64,000 nucleotides of DNA from Cytobacillus oceanisediminis (GTDB lineage Bacteria > Bacillota > Bacilli > Bacillales > Cytobacillaceae): NCBI RefSeq assembly GCF_007830235.1, contig NZ_VLKI01000022.1:1-64000 (forward strand), given 5' to 3'. Below the pieces are notes generated by a model. It saw only the letters and a list, made by a program, of their open reading frames with translations. It was not told the origin of the DNA and did not search any database. The position numbers and the translations under genes are program-made. Shown here piece after piece: positions 31,760 to 40,851 of this stretch; position 1 is the first letter of the stretch, and each line of letters starts with the position of its first letter.

Positions 31760-33304
31760 TTGAAGAAAAACAGGGACCGCGCTTCATATAACAATCCAGT
31801 CTTTAAAATCTCAGCCATAATCGTTGGACTTTTTACCATTTGGGGAGCCTTTTCGCCTGATAGTCTTGCCAAAAATGCCTCTACAGTTTTTAGCTTCACA
31901 AGTAAATCATTTGGATGGCTTTATTTACTCAGTGTGGCTGTGTTTGTTTTCTTCTGTTTATACCTTGCTTTTAGTAAATATGGAAGCATGAAACTCGGAC
32001 CGGATGGAGAAAAAGCCGAATATTCCTTATTTGCCTGGATCAGTATGCTATTCAGCGCAGGTTTTGGGGTAGGAATTGTCTTCTGGGGTGTAGCAGAACC
32101 GCTGACTCACTTTTCTTCTCCGCCGCTTCCTGGGGTTGAGCCCCAATCAGCAGAAGCTGCCCGGGTAGCCATGCGATATTCCTTTTTTAACTGGGGCATT
32201 CATCAATGGTCAGTCTTTGCCATTGTCGGACTGGCTCTTGCTTATTATCAATACCGTCATAAACGGAGGGTTCTTGTGGGCGAAGTCTTAAGCGCAAATC
32301 ACCCTGAAAAAAGAAAAAAGCTGAAGTCAGCGGTTAATATACTGGCTGTCATTGCTACCGTAACGGGAATTGCCACATCGATGGGAATGGGTGTCCTGCA
32401 AATTAATGGTGGCTTGAACTATGTCTTTTCAGTTCCAAACAACCCTTTGGTGCAAATCGGCATTGTTGGCATCATGCTTGCTCTTTATCTAGTATCAGCT
32501 ACAACCGGTATTGATAAAGGAATTAAGATTTTGAGTAATACAAACATGATCATGGTCCTTGCTTTAATGATGTTCTTCCTGTTCAGGGGCCCTACCGTAT
32601 TCATATTTGAAAGCTTCGTCCTTGCTATAGGCGATTATATCCAGCATTTTGTGGAAATGAGCTTCTATTTGACTCCATATACAGGTGAGGCGTGGGTTCA
32701 GGATTGGACAGTGTTTTATTGGGCATGGGTTATTGCCTGGTCTCCTTTCGTTGGTTCCTTTGTTGCCCGGATTTCAAAAGGAAGAACAATCAGGGAATTT
32801 GTAATAGGTGTAATGGTTGTCCCTCCAGCCATTGGGTTTGTATGGATGGCGATTTTCGGAGGAACGGGATTATACATGGATTTGTTCCAGGGTACAGCCA
32901 TATCCGAAGCTGTTTCGCAAGATGTGACAACTGCCATTTTCGTGCTGTTAAAGGAGTTTCCGTTATACACATTGTTATCAGTGATCATGCTAGTCCTGAT
33001 CGTCATATTCCTTGTTACCTCGGCAGATTCAGCTGTTTTCGTTCTTGGCATGATGACATCGGAAGGGGATTTGAATCCATCCAACAGGGTAAAAGTGATC
33101 TGGGGGGTATTAATGGCTGGAATCACTGCCGTGTTAATTGCCAGCAGCGGATTAAAAGGGCTGCAAACCGCTTCCTTAGTCTCCGCTCTTCCTTTTACGA
33201 TCATATTGGGCATCATTAGTATATCGCTCTATAAATCATTGTCCAGGGAGAGAAAAGAAGCAAAAGCACAGGCCCAAACGGTTCCCCTGCAAAAAGCCCA
33301 GTAA
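31760..33304 (+). CDS. BCCT-family transporter, probable ectoine/betaine uptake
   Basis: A 514-residue sodium-coupled carrier of the betaine/choline/carnitine family with 12 hydrophobic segments. Diagnostic: the glycine-rich stretch SAGFGVGIVFWGVAEP (about residues 98-113) and TVFYWAWVIAWSPFVGSFVA with RISKGRTIREF. It starts at TTG 31760 after AAGGAGG. Being the last gene of the ectoine cluster, it probably brings in ectoine or hydroxyectoine for use as food; the usual proteobacterial partner is a TRAP or ABC carrier instead. Confidence 0.88.
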   Translation: MKKNRDRASYNNPVFKISAIIVGLFTIWGAFSPDSLAKNASTVFSFTSKSFGWLYLLSVAVFVFFCLYLAFSKYGSMKLGPDGEKAEYSLFAWISMLFSAGFGVGIVFWGVAEPLTHFSSPPLPGVEPQSAEAARVAMRYSFFNWGIHQWSVFAIVGLALAYYQYRHKRRVLVGEVLSANHPEKRKKLKSAVNILAVIATVTGIATSMGMGVLQINGGLNYVFSVPNNPLVQIGIVGIMLALYLVSATTGIDKGIKILSNTNMIMVLALMMFFLFRGPTVFIFESFVLAIGDYIQHFVEMSFYLTPYTGEAWVQDWTVFYWAWVIAWSPFVGSFVARISKGRTIREFVIGVMVVPPAIGFVWMAIFGGTGLYMDLFQGTAISEAVSQDVTTAIFVLLKEFPLYTLLSVIMLVLIVIFLVTSADSAVFVLGMMTSEGDLNPSNRVKVIWGVLMAGITAVLIASSGLKGLQTASLVSALPFTIILGIISISLYKSLSRERKEAKAQAQTVPLQKAQ

Positions 33305-33390
33305 TAACTGGTGGAAAAATTCAACTTCTAAAGAGGGTCCTATCACATGCCCATCAAGCTAAGACAACTCATTACCCCCTTAACGAAAAA

Positions 33391-33434
33391 AACGCTATTC
33401 TTTCTGTAATATCATGGAAAGGATAGTGTTTTTT
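33391..33434 (+). terminator. Terminator after the BCCT gene
   Basis: AACGCTATTCTTTC pairs with GAAAGGATAGTGTT (33391-33430), then Ts. Confidence 0.8.
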
Positions 33435-33650
33435 ATGTGTAGCGAGGTTTTAAATGAACTTACTCTGTTTTACTCAGGATTTGCAACCTCTTTGGTTTGG
33501 CTTCTCCTCCTAAATCCTATTGCCGGTGCCCTAATCCTTTTTTAGTATAATCAGGCTGGAAGCAACCAAATGGTAGAACATTTATTATTACAAAATTAAC
33601 TTAGCTATAATTATGAAAAGGATTGATATAGAAAAAAGAGCACTTGCATT

Positions 33651-34045
33651 TTGTGGCAATTTGATCCCGGAACGAATGATAACGATACAAAAAGGAAACG
33701 TAAAAAAGACCGGGTTGTACTATTTGAACGAGAGTGTGCGGAACATCTGAAAGCCTATTTAGATACACGAGAGGACACAATCCCGTTTGTTTTTGTGAAT
33801 TTTAAAAGTACTGGTCAGATGTTTCCGCGGACCATTCAATTAGAATTTGATTGCTATACCAAAAGGCTGGGTGTTCACATTTCGACACATACCTTACGCC
33901 ATACGTTTGCTGCCCATTTAGCACGGAAGGGAATGCCATTTGCGTGTATACAGGTTCTGTTATGGCATAACGGTCAGCATCAAACGCAGCTTTACGCTGT
34001 TTATATCATAAAGCAATAAAAGAACTGTATGACCAATGGATGTAA
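33651..34045 (+). pseudogene. Truncated tyrosine recombinase/integrase
   Basis: Only the C-terminal catalytic domain is left. It reads YLDTREDTIPFVFVN, then HISTHTLRHTFAAHLARKGM with the H-x-x-R motif, and IQVLLWHNGQHQTQLY, with tryptophan where the family has glycine. A frameshift near 34000 separates this from the end, LYHKAIKELYDQWM, which holds the region after the catalytic tyrosine. The N-terminal DNA-binding half is missing. No matching attachment sites are seen. A remnant of an integrated element. Confidence 0.7.
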
Positions 34046-34103
34046 AATAATGGTAGAAATATTCGTATAATACAAATTAACGCTTTCTTAAACTTAGTTT
34101 AGG

Positions 34104-34146
34104 AAACGTCCAAACCCTTGGTGTAAAAGGGTTTGGACGTTTTTAT
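34104..34146 (+). terminator. Terminator-type hairpin
   Basis: AAACGTCCAAACCCTT pairs with AAGGGTTTGGACGTTT (34104-34142), T-rich tail. It closes the integrase remnant. Confidence 0.75.
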
Positions 34147-34248
34147 CATTATATCATATTTAACATTAAGAAGGATTAACGCAACTTTTTGTTGAACTCT
34201 TATGGTACTAAAGAGCAATAGGAGATGATTTTGGGCAGGGGGAGTAAA

Positions 34249-34460
34249 ATGGAGATTTTAGAACTGCCGATAGAATTTGAATTTAATAGACGTAAAAAAT
34301 CAAATTTATCCCAGCCTAATTATTACTAATAATGATTTAACGTTGGTAGATACTAAGTATGCAATCTTTTTACCCCTAATTGAAAAGGAATTAAAAAAAT
34401 GGATATGTAATAAAGAATTTAAAGAATATTATTATCACTCACTATGAGGATATATGATTT
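34249..34460 (+). pseudogene. MBL-fold hydrolase remnant
   Basis: From ATG 34249, MEILELPIEFEFNRRKKSN is in one frame and then QIYPSLIITNNDLTLVDTKY and FLPLIEKELKK continue in another. This is the N-terminal 65 residues or so of a metallo-beta-lactamase fold protein; the metal-binding HxHxDH is not present, as the gene ends before it. Multiple stops, clearly dead. Confidence 0.65.
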
Positions 34461-34635
34461 TCTTTGTAAAGAATAATGAAGTAAGTATACAATACTTAAA
34501 AATTAACTAATAGAGAATATATGTATGTTGAAAAGGAAATTAAAGATCAAGGCTGTCATGCGCAGCTTTTCTTATTGTGCTAAAGAGGCAGTTTTGTCCT
34601 TATACAATTATGAGTAAAAACAAGGAGGAGCTAAT
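34461..34635. other. Short intergenic stretch
   Basis: AT-rich DNA after the MBL remnant; no gene recognised. A CAAGGAGGAG ribosome site for the next gene is at 34620-34630. Confidence 0.4.
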
Positions 34636-35202
34636 ATGACAAAGAGAAATACGGAGTTGTCACCAGAACAACGTGAAGAACTACTCAGAACTTTGAAAGC
34701 CCGTTTTGAGAAAAACATGAACCGACATAAAGGTCTCGAATGGGCTAATGTGCAAGCTAAGCTCGATGCTAATACTGAAAAGCTGTGGTCGCTCAATGAA
34801 ATGGAAGGAACCGGCGGTGAACCGGATGTTGTTGGCCATGATGAAGAGACGGGCGAATACATTTTTTATGATTGTTCAGCGGAAAGTCCTAAAGGCCGCA
34901 GAAGTGTTTGTTACGATCGAGAAGCGCTGGAGTCGAGGAAAAAACACAAACCAGAAAATAACGCTATTGATATGGCAGTTGCCATGGGCATTGAACTTCT
35001 AACGGAAGAACAATACCGGGAGTTGCAGAAACTTGAAAGTGTCGATATGAAAACGTCGAGCTGGGTGCAAACACCTGCTAATATTAGGAAACTTGGCGGG
35101 GCTATCTTTTGTGATCGCCGCTACGACACTGTTTTTGTGTACCATAATGGAGCAGATTCCTACTATGCAGCAAGGGGGTTCCGTGGCTCGCTGAGGGTCT
35201 GA
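34636..35202 (+). CDS. DUF4256 domain protein
   Basis: A 188-residue protein matching DUF4256 along its full length: LSPEQREELLRTLKARFEKN, SLNEMEGTGGEPDVVGHDEE, YIFYDCSAESPKGRRSVCYD and TSSWVQTPANIRKLGGAIF. It is soluble, with no known function. AAGGAGGAG lies 6 bases before the ATG. Complete gene surrounded by remnants. Confidence 0.88.
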   Translation: MTKRNTELSPEQREELLRTLKARFEKNMNRHKGLEWANVQAKLDANTEKLWSLNEMEGTGGEPDVVGHDEETGEYIFYDCSAESPKGRRSVCYDREALESRKKHKPENNAIDMAVAMGIELLTEEQYRELQKLESVDMKTSSWVQTPANIRKLGGAIFCDRRYDTVFVYHNGADSYYAARGFRGSLRV

Positions 35203-35531
35203 ATTTCACAGGCAGCCAATTCTGTATTTGAGAACAGACTACCTGGGGAAGGCTTTAAATTCATTCTTCAATTATGGGTGCATATGTTCAATATCAGTCT
35301 GCTTGCCAAAACTTAATTATCTACATGTTTATTTTTATAAGATTAAGTATAAGAGCTAGAGCTAACTCTAGTGCAAGAGGAGAATTTCGAAAAAAAGGGG
35401 AAACCACTGTAACATCGTTATATAATACCTAACTCCAGAAGCTCGTTCCTTAATGAACAAAGTAGTGGATTTGACTTCTTCCTTTCTGTTAGGATTTAAA
35501 TACGAAGGCGGCAGTAAATGATACAATTAGA
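35203..35531. other. Intergenic stretch
   Basis: Nothing recognised besides a possible short open frame; bounded by the terminator at 35532-35575. Confidence 0.4.
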
Positions 35532-35575
35532 AAACCACCTGCTCATATACAAGTTTATGAAATACAGGTGGCTTT
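35532..35575. terminator. Terminator of the merR gene
   Basis: AACCACCTG pairs with CAGGTGGCTT (35533-35573) in AT-rich surroundings, directly past the stop of the - strand merR gene. Confidence 0.65.
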
Positions 35576-35578
35576 CTG

Positions 35579-35989
35579 TTAATTATTAATCTCTATTATA
35601 TCTTTTTTATAAATTTCTTCCGTTCCGGCTTCCAGTGCAGTCTTGTAGTATAAGCATTTATGCTCGATGACTTCCATTGTTTTTCTTAGTTCTTCCATTT
35701 GTGCTTCTACGTTTGCTTTGCGCTCCAGAAACATGTCATATCTTTGCTGCAGTGTGGCATCCCCTTCAGAACACCAATCAATGAAATTTTTAATCTCCTT
35801 AATAGGCATCCCGGTGGCTTTCAGGCATTCTATTACTTTTAGAGCGCTAAGGTCGGATTCTTTAAACAAGCGGTTTCCGCTGGGGGTCCGTTCTACAAAA
35901 GGCATCAGACCTTCTTTGTCATAGTAGCGCAGGGTATATACTGTCAGATTCAATTCCTTTGCCACTTCGCTGATCGTGTATGTCTTCAT
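35579..35989 (-). CDS. MerR-family regulator, AdhR-like
   Basis: A 136-residue MerR repressor/activator: HTH YTISEVAKELNLTVYTLRYY (residues 3-22), then the wing RTPSGNRLFKESDLSALK and a coiled-coil dimer helix. One conserved cysteine near residue 70 (WCSEGDAT) matches the redox/aldehyde-sensing cysteine of AdhR/NmlR-type regulators. It is divergent from adhA, the same arrangement as AdhR-adhA in B. subtilis, where it responds to formaldehyde and methylglyoxal. Confidence 0.82.
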   Translation of the reverse strand: MKTYTISEVAKELNLTVYTLRYYDKEGLMPFVERTPSGNRLFKESDLSALKVIECLKATGMPIKEIKNFIDWCSEGDATLQQRYDMFLERKANVEAQMEELRKTMEVIEHKCLYYKTALEAGTEEIYKKDIIEINN

Positions 35990-36015
35990 TATTTATCTCC
36001 TCCTTATAAATGTAG

Positions 36016-36035
36016 ACTTCGAGTTAACTATAAGG
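36016..36035. promoter_or_regulatory. MerR operator copy near its own gene
   Basis: GACTTCGAGTTAACTATAAG shares GAGTTAACTATAAG with the adhA promoter spacer at 36121-36134. It lies 27 bases from the merR start and likely serves autoregulation. Confidence 0.6.
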
Positions 36036-36112
36036 TGTGTTGTGAGATTATCATGGTATTTTATAAATGTCAAAGTCACTTTATTGGGATTGAAAAAAAT
36101 AAAATTTATCGC

Positions 36113-36143
36113 TTGACCTAGAGTTAACTATAAGCCTTAACAT
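36113..36143 (+). promoter_or_regulatory. adhA promoter with 19-bp MerR-type spacer
   Basis: TTGACC (36113-36118) and TAACAT (36138-36143) are 19 bases apart, the overlong spacing that MerR proteins correct. The spacer contains TAGAGTTAACTATAAG with partial dyad symmetry, shared with 36016-36035. Confidence 0.75.
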
Positions 36144-36231
36144 GATTGTGAAAAGAGAAAAATGATGGGAACTTAACTGAGTTCTTTTTAAAATCTATCA
36201 TTCTCTTAAAAAAATTCAGGAGGTTTTATTC

Positions 36232-37272
36232 ATGATAACTGCTAAAGCGCGGGCTGTTGACGGTCCGGACAAGCCGTTTAGAGCGGCTGAAATTGAAAGG
36301 CGCGATCTGGATATGCATGATGTTCTGATTGAAATTAAATATGCTGGCATTTGCCACTCCGACATTCATACTGCTCACGGGGAGTGGGGACCTGTGAACT
36401 ATCCGCTCGTACCCGGGCATGAGATTGCAGGAATTGTTACGGAAGTAGGAGCAGAGGTTACAAAGTACAAGGCAGGAGACCGGGTAGGAGTCGGATGTAT
36501 GGTTGACTCCTGCGGCGAATGTGAAAACTGCCGTAAAGGAGAAGAACAATACTGCCTCAAGGGAAATATCCAAACCTACGCGGGTGTTGACAAATACGGC
36601 GAACCAACTCAAGGCGGGTATTCTACACACATTGTAGTACAGGAAGAATTCGTACTCAGAATTCCTGATAGCATTGAGCTTGACGCGGCTGCACCACTGC
36701 TTTGTGCGGGGATTACCACTTATTCGCCGCTAAATCATTGGGAAGCTGGGCCGGGCAAGAAAGTAGCGGTTGTCGGTATGGGTGGCCTTGGCCATATGGC
36801 TGTCAAAATTGCACATGCCATGGGTGCAGAAGTGACCGTTCTTTCCCAAACATTGAATAAAAAGGAAGATGGCCTGCAATTCGGCGCAGACCACTACTAT
36901 GCGACAAGTGATCCGGAAACTTTCAAGGAACTTGCCGGAACGTTTGACTTAATTATTAACACGGTAAGTGCGAAAATCGACATAGATGCTTACTTCTCAC
37001 TGCTCACGCTTGACGGAACATTGGTTAACGTTGGTGCTCCTGCAGAGCCATTGTCAGTCAATGTGTTCTCACTCATCGGCCATCGCCGTTCCTTTGCAGG
37101 TTCTATGATTGGAGGCATCCGTGAGACTCAGGAGATGCTGAATTTCTGTGCAAAACATAACATCGTTCCAAAGATTGAAGTCATTACAGCTGATCAAATA
37201 GATGAAGCTTACGATCGAGTATTAGCTTCAGATGTGAAGTATCGATTCGTGATAGATATCAGCACTATGTAA
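36232..37272 (+). CDS. adhA: Zinc-dependent NAD(P)H alcohol dehydrogenase AdhA
   Basis: A 346-residue medium-chain alcohol dehydrogenase of the cinnamyl-alcohol/YahK group. Catalytic zinc ligands: [14 protein letters not shown] (C37 region), GHEIAG and a later C-terminal-lobe cysteine; structural zinc: [17 protein letters not shown] (four cysteines). The NADP fold is [17 protein letters not shown]. It fits B. subtilis AdhA (formaldehyde/aldehyde stress) from memory over its whole length. AGGAGG precedes the ATG. It is under the MerR-type promoter described here. Confidence 0.88.
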   Translation: MITAKARAVDGPDKPFRAAEIERRDLDMHDVLIEIKYAGICHSDIHTAHGEWGPVNYPLVPGHEIAGIVTEVGAEVTKYKAGDRVGVGCMVDSCGECENCRKGEEQYCLKGNIQTYAGVDKYGEPTQGGYSTHIVVQEEFVLRIPDSIELDAAAPLLCAGITTYSPLNHWEAGPGKKVAVVGMGGLGHMAVKIAHAMGAEVTVLSQTLNKKEDGLQFGADHYYATSDPETFKELAGTFDLIINTVSAKIDIDAYFSLLTLDGTLVNVGAPAEPLSVNVFSLIGHRRSFAGSMIGGIRETQEMLNFCAKHNIVPKIEVITADQIDEAYDRVLASDVKYRFVIDISTM

Positions 37273-37283
37273 ATTGTTCAAAG

Positions 37284-37322
37284 ATGTCCTGAAAGCCTGG
37301 CTTTTGGGACATTCTATTTTTA
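37284..37322 (+). terminator. Terminator after adhA
   Basis: ATGTCC pairs with GGGACAT (37284-37312) with an inner AAAGCC/GGCTTT stem; T-rich tail. Confidence 0.7.
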
Positions 37323-37363
37323 ACTTGGATTTTTAGAATAATATAAAGTTAGGTGGTTAAAAA

Positions 37364-37590
37364 ATGAACATGGAAGACTTTATAGATTTCTGCCGAAAGG
37401 GAAATCCCATTTCAGGTGAGGACAAAGAATTGCGGGGCTATTGACTCAATGCAGCTATGAAGCTCAAAGAATCACTATGGAATTGAATACTTCGTATTAT
37501 TCAAAAGAAGAAATAGCAGAGATATTCAGTAAACTGACAGGCAGGAAAGTTGATCCACCTTTTTGTGTTTTCCGCCATTTATAAGGATAT
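37364..37590 (+). pseudogene. Sugar O-acetyltransferase (Maa/LacA type) remnant
   Basis: MNMEDFIDFCRKGNPISGED starts the gene, then a frameshift near 37436, then LLTQCSYEAQRITMELNTSY and EEIAEIFSKLTGRKVDPPF in another frame. This is the N-terminal maltose/galactoside acetyltransferase domain; the left-handed beta helix that should follow is missing. Confidence 0.65.
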
Positions 37591-37741
37591 AAAGCCTAAA
37601 GATTGGAACTTCATTACATAAATAATAAGTGAAAACCAAAGAATTGCTAAGGGACAAAGATAGTTGAATGCTATTCAAAGTTATTGTAATATTCAGATTG
37701 TTGAAAGCTAGCAGTGTAAAACCTTGGGGAGGGAGATTTAT

Positions 37742-38119
37742 TTGCCATTAAAAGTTGGAGACATCATTACGTTCGAACGGACTTTTACAAAAAGGGATGT
37801 TGAATTATTTACAGAGAATTCAGGTGATGAAGGAATTCATCATATAACCCCGGATGAACAGGGGAGACTTGTGGTTCAAGGGTTATTAACGGCCACTCTT
37901 CCAACCAAAGTGGGCGGAGACGCAAACGTGTTGGCCCGTACGATGAATTTCGAGTTTTTGAGACCTGTTTTTACAGGAGATACAATCATTTGTGAAGTAA
38001 CAATCGATAAATATGAAAAGCAAGATAATCATAGAATGTCCATAGCGGCGTCTTTCCTTTGCGCGAATCAAAATGAGAAACTAGTATTGAGGGGGAATTT
38101 TGCGGGTGTGATATTATAA
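37742..38119 (+). CDS. MaoC-like hot-dog dehydratase
   Basis: A 125-residue single hot-dog domain of the MaoC/(R)-specific enoyl-CoA hydratase type: LKVGDIITFERTFTKRDVEL at the start, then HHITPDEQGRLVVQGLLTAT and ARTMNFEFLRPVFTGDTIIC. The usual catalytic D/H pair in GDxNPxHxD is altered here (SGDEGIHHITPD), so activity is uncertain. I chose TTG 37742, 7 bases after GGGAGGGAG, rather than TTG 37724 which precedes that site. Stands alone. Confidence 0.75.
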   Translation: MPLKVGDIITFERTFTKRDVELFTENSGDEGIHHITPDEQGRLVVQGLLTATLPTKVGGDANVLARTMNFEFLRPVFTGDTIICEVTIDKYEKQDNHRMSIAASFLCANQNEKLVLRGNFAGVIL

Positions 38120-38228
38120 TTATACTTTCATAAAATGGTGCTTATGTTTAAGAATAGCTGCCGAACAAGGGGCTTTTTCTTTTTGAACAAACGGGGCAGG
38201 TTAGTACAAAAAGGAACCAAGGGTTATA
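38120..38228. other. Recombined leader region
   Basis: Contains GCTGCCGAACAAGGGGC and GAACAAACGGGGCAGGTT, similar to a short stretch near 19485-19530. It likely replaced the 5' part of the MocR gene. Confidence 0.4.
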
Positions 38229-39203
38229 ATGAAGGATGCAGCTTTATTGAAAAATTGTATGAAAAAGGATGCGGCAGTAAAGCTTATCCGAAGAGGCGGG
38301 TTAGAAACAACCATTGATCACATTTTATTTGCAAATGGGGGTCAAAATGCGATTGCTGCTACACTGGCAAGTCTTTGTAAGCCTGGAGAACGCATTGGTG
38401 TTGACCAGCATACGTACCCTGGCTTAAAAACTGTTGCAGCGATGCTTAGTGTGCAAATAGTACCAATAAAATCAGAGAACGATGAAATGAGTCCAGCGTC
38501 TTTTGAATATGCGTGTAAAAATGAAAATATTAAAGGCATTTACTTGATCCCAGATTATCATAATCCGACAGCTTCCTTTATGTCGGTAGAGAATCGAAAA
38601 ATGATTGCAGCCATTGCAAAAAAGTATAATCAGTTCATTATTGAAGATGCATCGTACCATCTTCTCAATAAAAAACCACTGCCGGCAGTCGCATCATTTG
38701 CACCAGAACAGGTTATCTATATTGCAAGTTTATATAAATCATTCGCACCAGGCTTACGACTAGCCTATGTAGCAGTGCCAAGTCAATTTAAGGAGCCAAT
38801 ATCAAAGGCACTTTATAACTTAAATGTATCCGTTTCCCCATTACTGGCAGAACTAGCTGCACGTACGGTTGTATCGAATCAATTTGAAGTCTTAATTGAG
38901 GGGCATCGGGAGCAGACTATTCGCAGAAACCAACTCGTAAACAGATATCTGGCAGACTTTACGTGCTTAGGTGCTGAAACAGGCATCTTTCGCTGGCTGC
39001 TATTGCCAGGCAAGATTACAGGTGCTGAATTTGAAACGTTAGCTAAACAGCAAGGGGTACAAGTGTATGCAGCTGAACGTTTTGTAGTTGGAAATAGTTG
39101 TCCGGAGAGGGCTGTAAGAGTTTCTGTCTGTGCACCGGAAACGCTTGAAGAGCTTGAGCGAGGTTTGATTATCCTTAAGCGTCTGCTAAACGATCTTACC
39201 TAA
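38229..39203 (+). pseudogene. MocR-type regulator lacking its DNA-binding domain
   Basis: The sequence matches the aminotransferase-like C-terminal domain of a MocR/GntR regulator: GGLETTIDHILFANGGQNAI, then IKGIYLIPDYHNPTASFMS, the PLP lysine in YIASLYKSFAPGLRLAYV and later RWLLLPGK. The N-terminal winged helix is absent and the first 20 codons do not look like the family, so this is a 5'-truncated gene. A free-standing PLP enzyme is possible but unlikely. It probably once controlled the MFS gene that follows. Confidence 0.65.
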
Positions 39204-39321
39204 TATTGTTCGCCATACAATTATAATATTGTATGGTTTTTTTGTGCGTGTTAAGATGATTCAAATCTAGTTGGAGGATTATGAGAAATTGGATTAGCTT
39301 TCTAGAAAGGGAGGTTAGATT

Positions 39322-40617
39322 GTGTTAACAAAAGAGCGTTTAAAAGTGTTAGATGTCCAATCAGCTTCGTTACAAAGCTACATTAGTTCTTCAGAAAAAC
39401 AACAACAATTATATAAAAGAACATTAATGGTTGTTGTCATATCCCAGATTTTTGGAGGAGCAGGACTTGCAGCAGGAGTAACAGTGGGGGCATTAATAGC
39501 CCAAGACATGTTAGGTACAGATAGTGTAACGGGAATTCCGACGGCGTTATTTACGTTAGGATCAGCAGGGGCTGCACTGCTTGTGGGAAGACTTTCTCAG
39601 CGATTTGGACGCCGTCCTGGACTTGCGGCAGGATTTTTGGCTGGAGGCATCGGTGCGATTGGAGTAGTGGTTTCATCATTAATAAACAGCATTCTGCTAT
39701 TATTTATTTCATTGCTCATCTACGGGGCTGGAACGGCTACAAACTTACAAGCACGCTACGCTGGAACTGACCTGGCAAACCCGACACAAAGGGCAAAGGC
39801 AATTAGCATGGCCATGGTTTCCACTACATTCGGTGCTGTTGCAGGTCCAAACCTGGTGGATGTAATGGGGGAGTTTGCTATATCCATAGGAATTCCTGCT
39901 TTAGCCGGTCCCTTTATATTAGCGGCTGCGGCGTATATACTTGCTGGATTCGTTCTATTTATTTTCCTTCGTCCTGATCCCTTTATGGTGGCAAAAGCAA
40001 TATCAGATGCACAAAGTAAAACCAATCATTTAGAGGAAAGTTCGAATTTGTTATCGGTAAACAGGCGAGGCATTTTTGCAGGAGCTGCCGTAATGGTTTT
40101 AACTCAATTTGTGATGATGGCCATTATGACCATGACACCCATACATATGGGACACCATGGACATGCTTTGAATGAAGTTGGTCTGGTCATTGGATTTCAT
40201 ATAGGTGCGATGTTTTTGCCATCGTTAGTAACTGGCTTACTTGTTGATAAAATTGGCCGTGCTGCTATGGCTATTGCTTCTGCTATTACGCTGCTTGTTT
40301 CTGGCATTTTGGCTGCAACAGGACCTGCTGATTCGATGGCCGTACTCAATATAGCCCTTGTTTTACTAGGGCTTGGATGGAATTTTGGCTTAATTAGCGG
40401 CACGGCCATTCTGGTAGATTCAACTTCGCCATCTACTCGGGCTAAAACGCAGGGTTCTATCGATTTATGGATTGCTTTGTCAGGAGTATTAGGAGGAGGA
40501 ATATCCGGAATAGTTGTTGCACATTCCAGTTATGCAGCCCTTTCCATTGCTGGTGCTGTTCTTTCATTACTGCTTATTCCAATTGTTATTTGGGCCGGTA
40601 TCCATCAAACAAAGTAA
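39322..40617 (+). CDS. MFS transporter
   Basis: A 431-residue major-facilitator carrier with 12 hydrophobic segments and a charged N-terminal extension of about 35 residues. The family loop is LVGRLSQRFGRRPGLAAGF (about residues 90-108) and the cognate second-half loop VTGLLVDKIGRAAMAI. GTG start with GGGAGG before it. Probably an efflux pump. Its regulator next door seems broken, so expression may be constitutive or lost. Confidence 0.85.
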   Translation: MLTKERLKVLDVQSASLQSYISSSEKQQQLYKRTLMVVVISQIFGGAGLAAGVTVGALIAQDMLGTDSVTGIPTALFTLGSAGAALLVGRLSQRFGRRPGLAAGFLAGGIGAIGVVVSSLINSILLLFISLLIYGAGTATNLQARYAGTDLANPTQRAKAISMAMVSTTFGAVAGPNLVDVMGEFAISIGIPALAGPFILAAAAYILAGFVLFIFLRPDPFMVAKAISDAQSKTNHLEESSNLLSVNRRGIFAGAAVMVLTQFVMMAIMTMTPIHMGHHGHALNEVGLVIGFHIGAMFLPSLVTGLLVDKIGRAAMAIASAITLLVSGILAATGPADSMAVLNIALVLLGLGWNFGLISGTAILVDSTSPSTRAKTQGSIDLWIALSGVLGGGISGIVVAHSSYAALSIAGAVLSLLLIPIVIWAGIHQTK

Positions 40618-40793
40618 GGAACAAATATAGGTGACTGAATATTCGGTATTATATTAAAGTAATAGTAGCAATTAAGCTTTTAAAATAATTCTGTTCACAG
40701 ATATATAAGAAATAATCCGAATCTATTTTCCTATAATGATTCAAACTACTTTTATTTGATTTAAAGGGTTGTGTGATATGGTTCCCTTATCAC

Positions 40794-40845
40794 GCAACCA
40801 AACGGTTGCTTATGTTTGACGAGCAACCGTACAGTTGCATATAAT
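40794..40845 (+). promoter_or_regulatory. ArsR promoter with two operators
   Basis: TTGACG (40816-40821) and TATAAT (40840-40845) are 18 bases apart. Perfect dyads GCAACC-N4-GGTTGC (40794-40809) and GCAAC-N6-GTTGC (40823-40838) lie upstream of and inside the promoter, as expected for autorepression. Confidence 0.75.
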
Positions 40846-40851
40846 CGACAT

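Noticed and set aside
34608-34862. 84-codon serine-rich open frame on the - strand
   Set aside because: Shadow of the DUF4256 gene.
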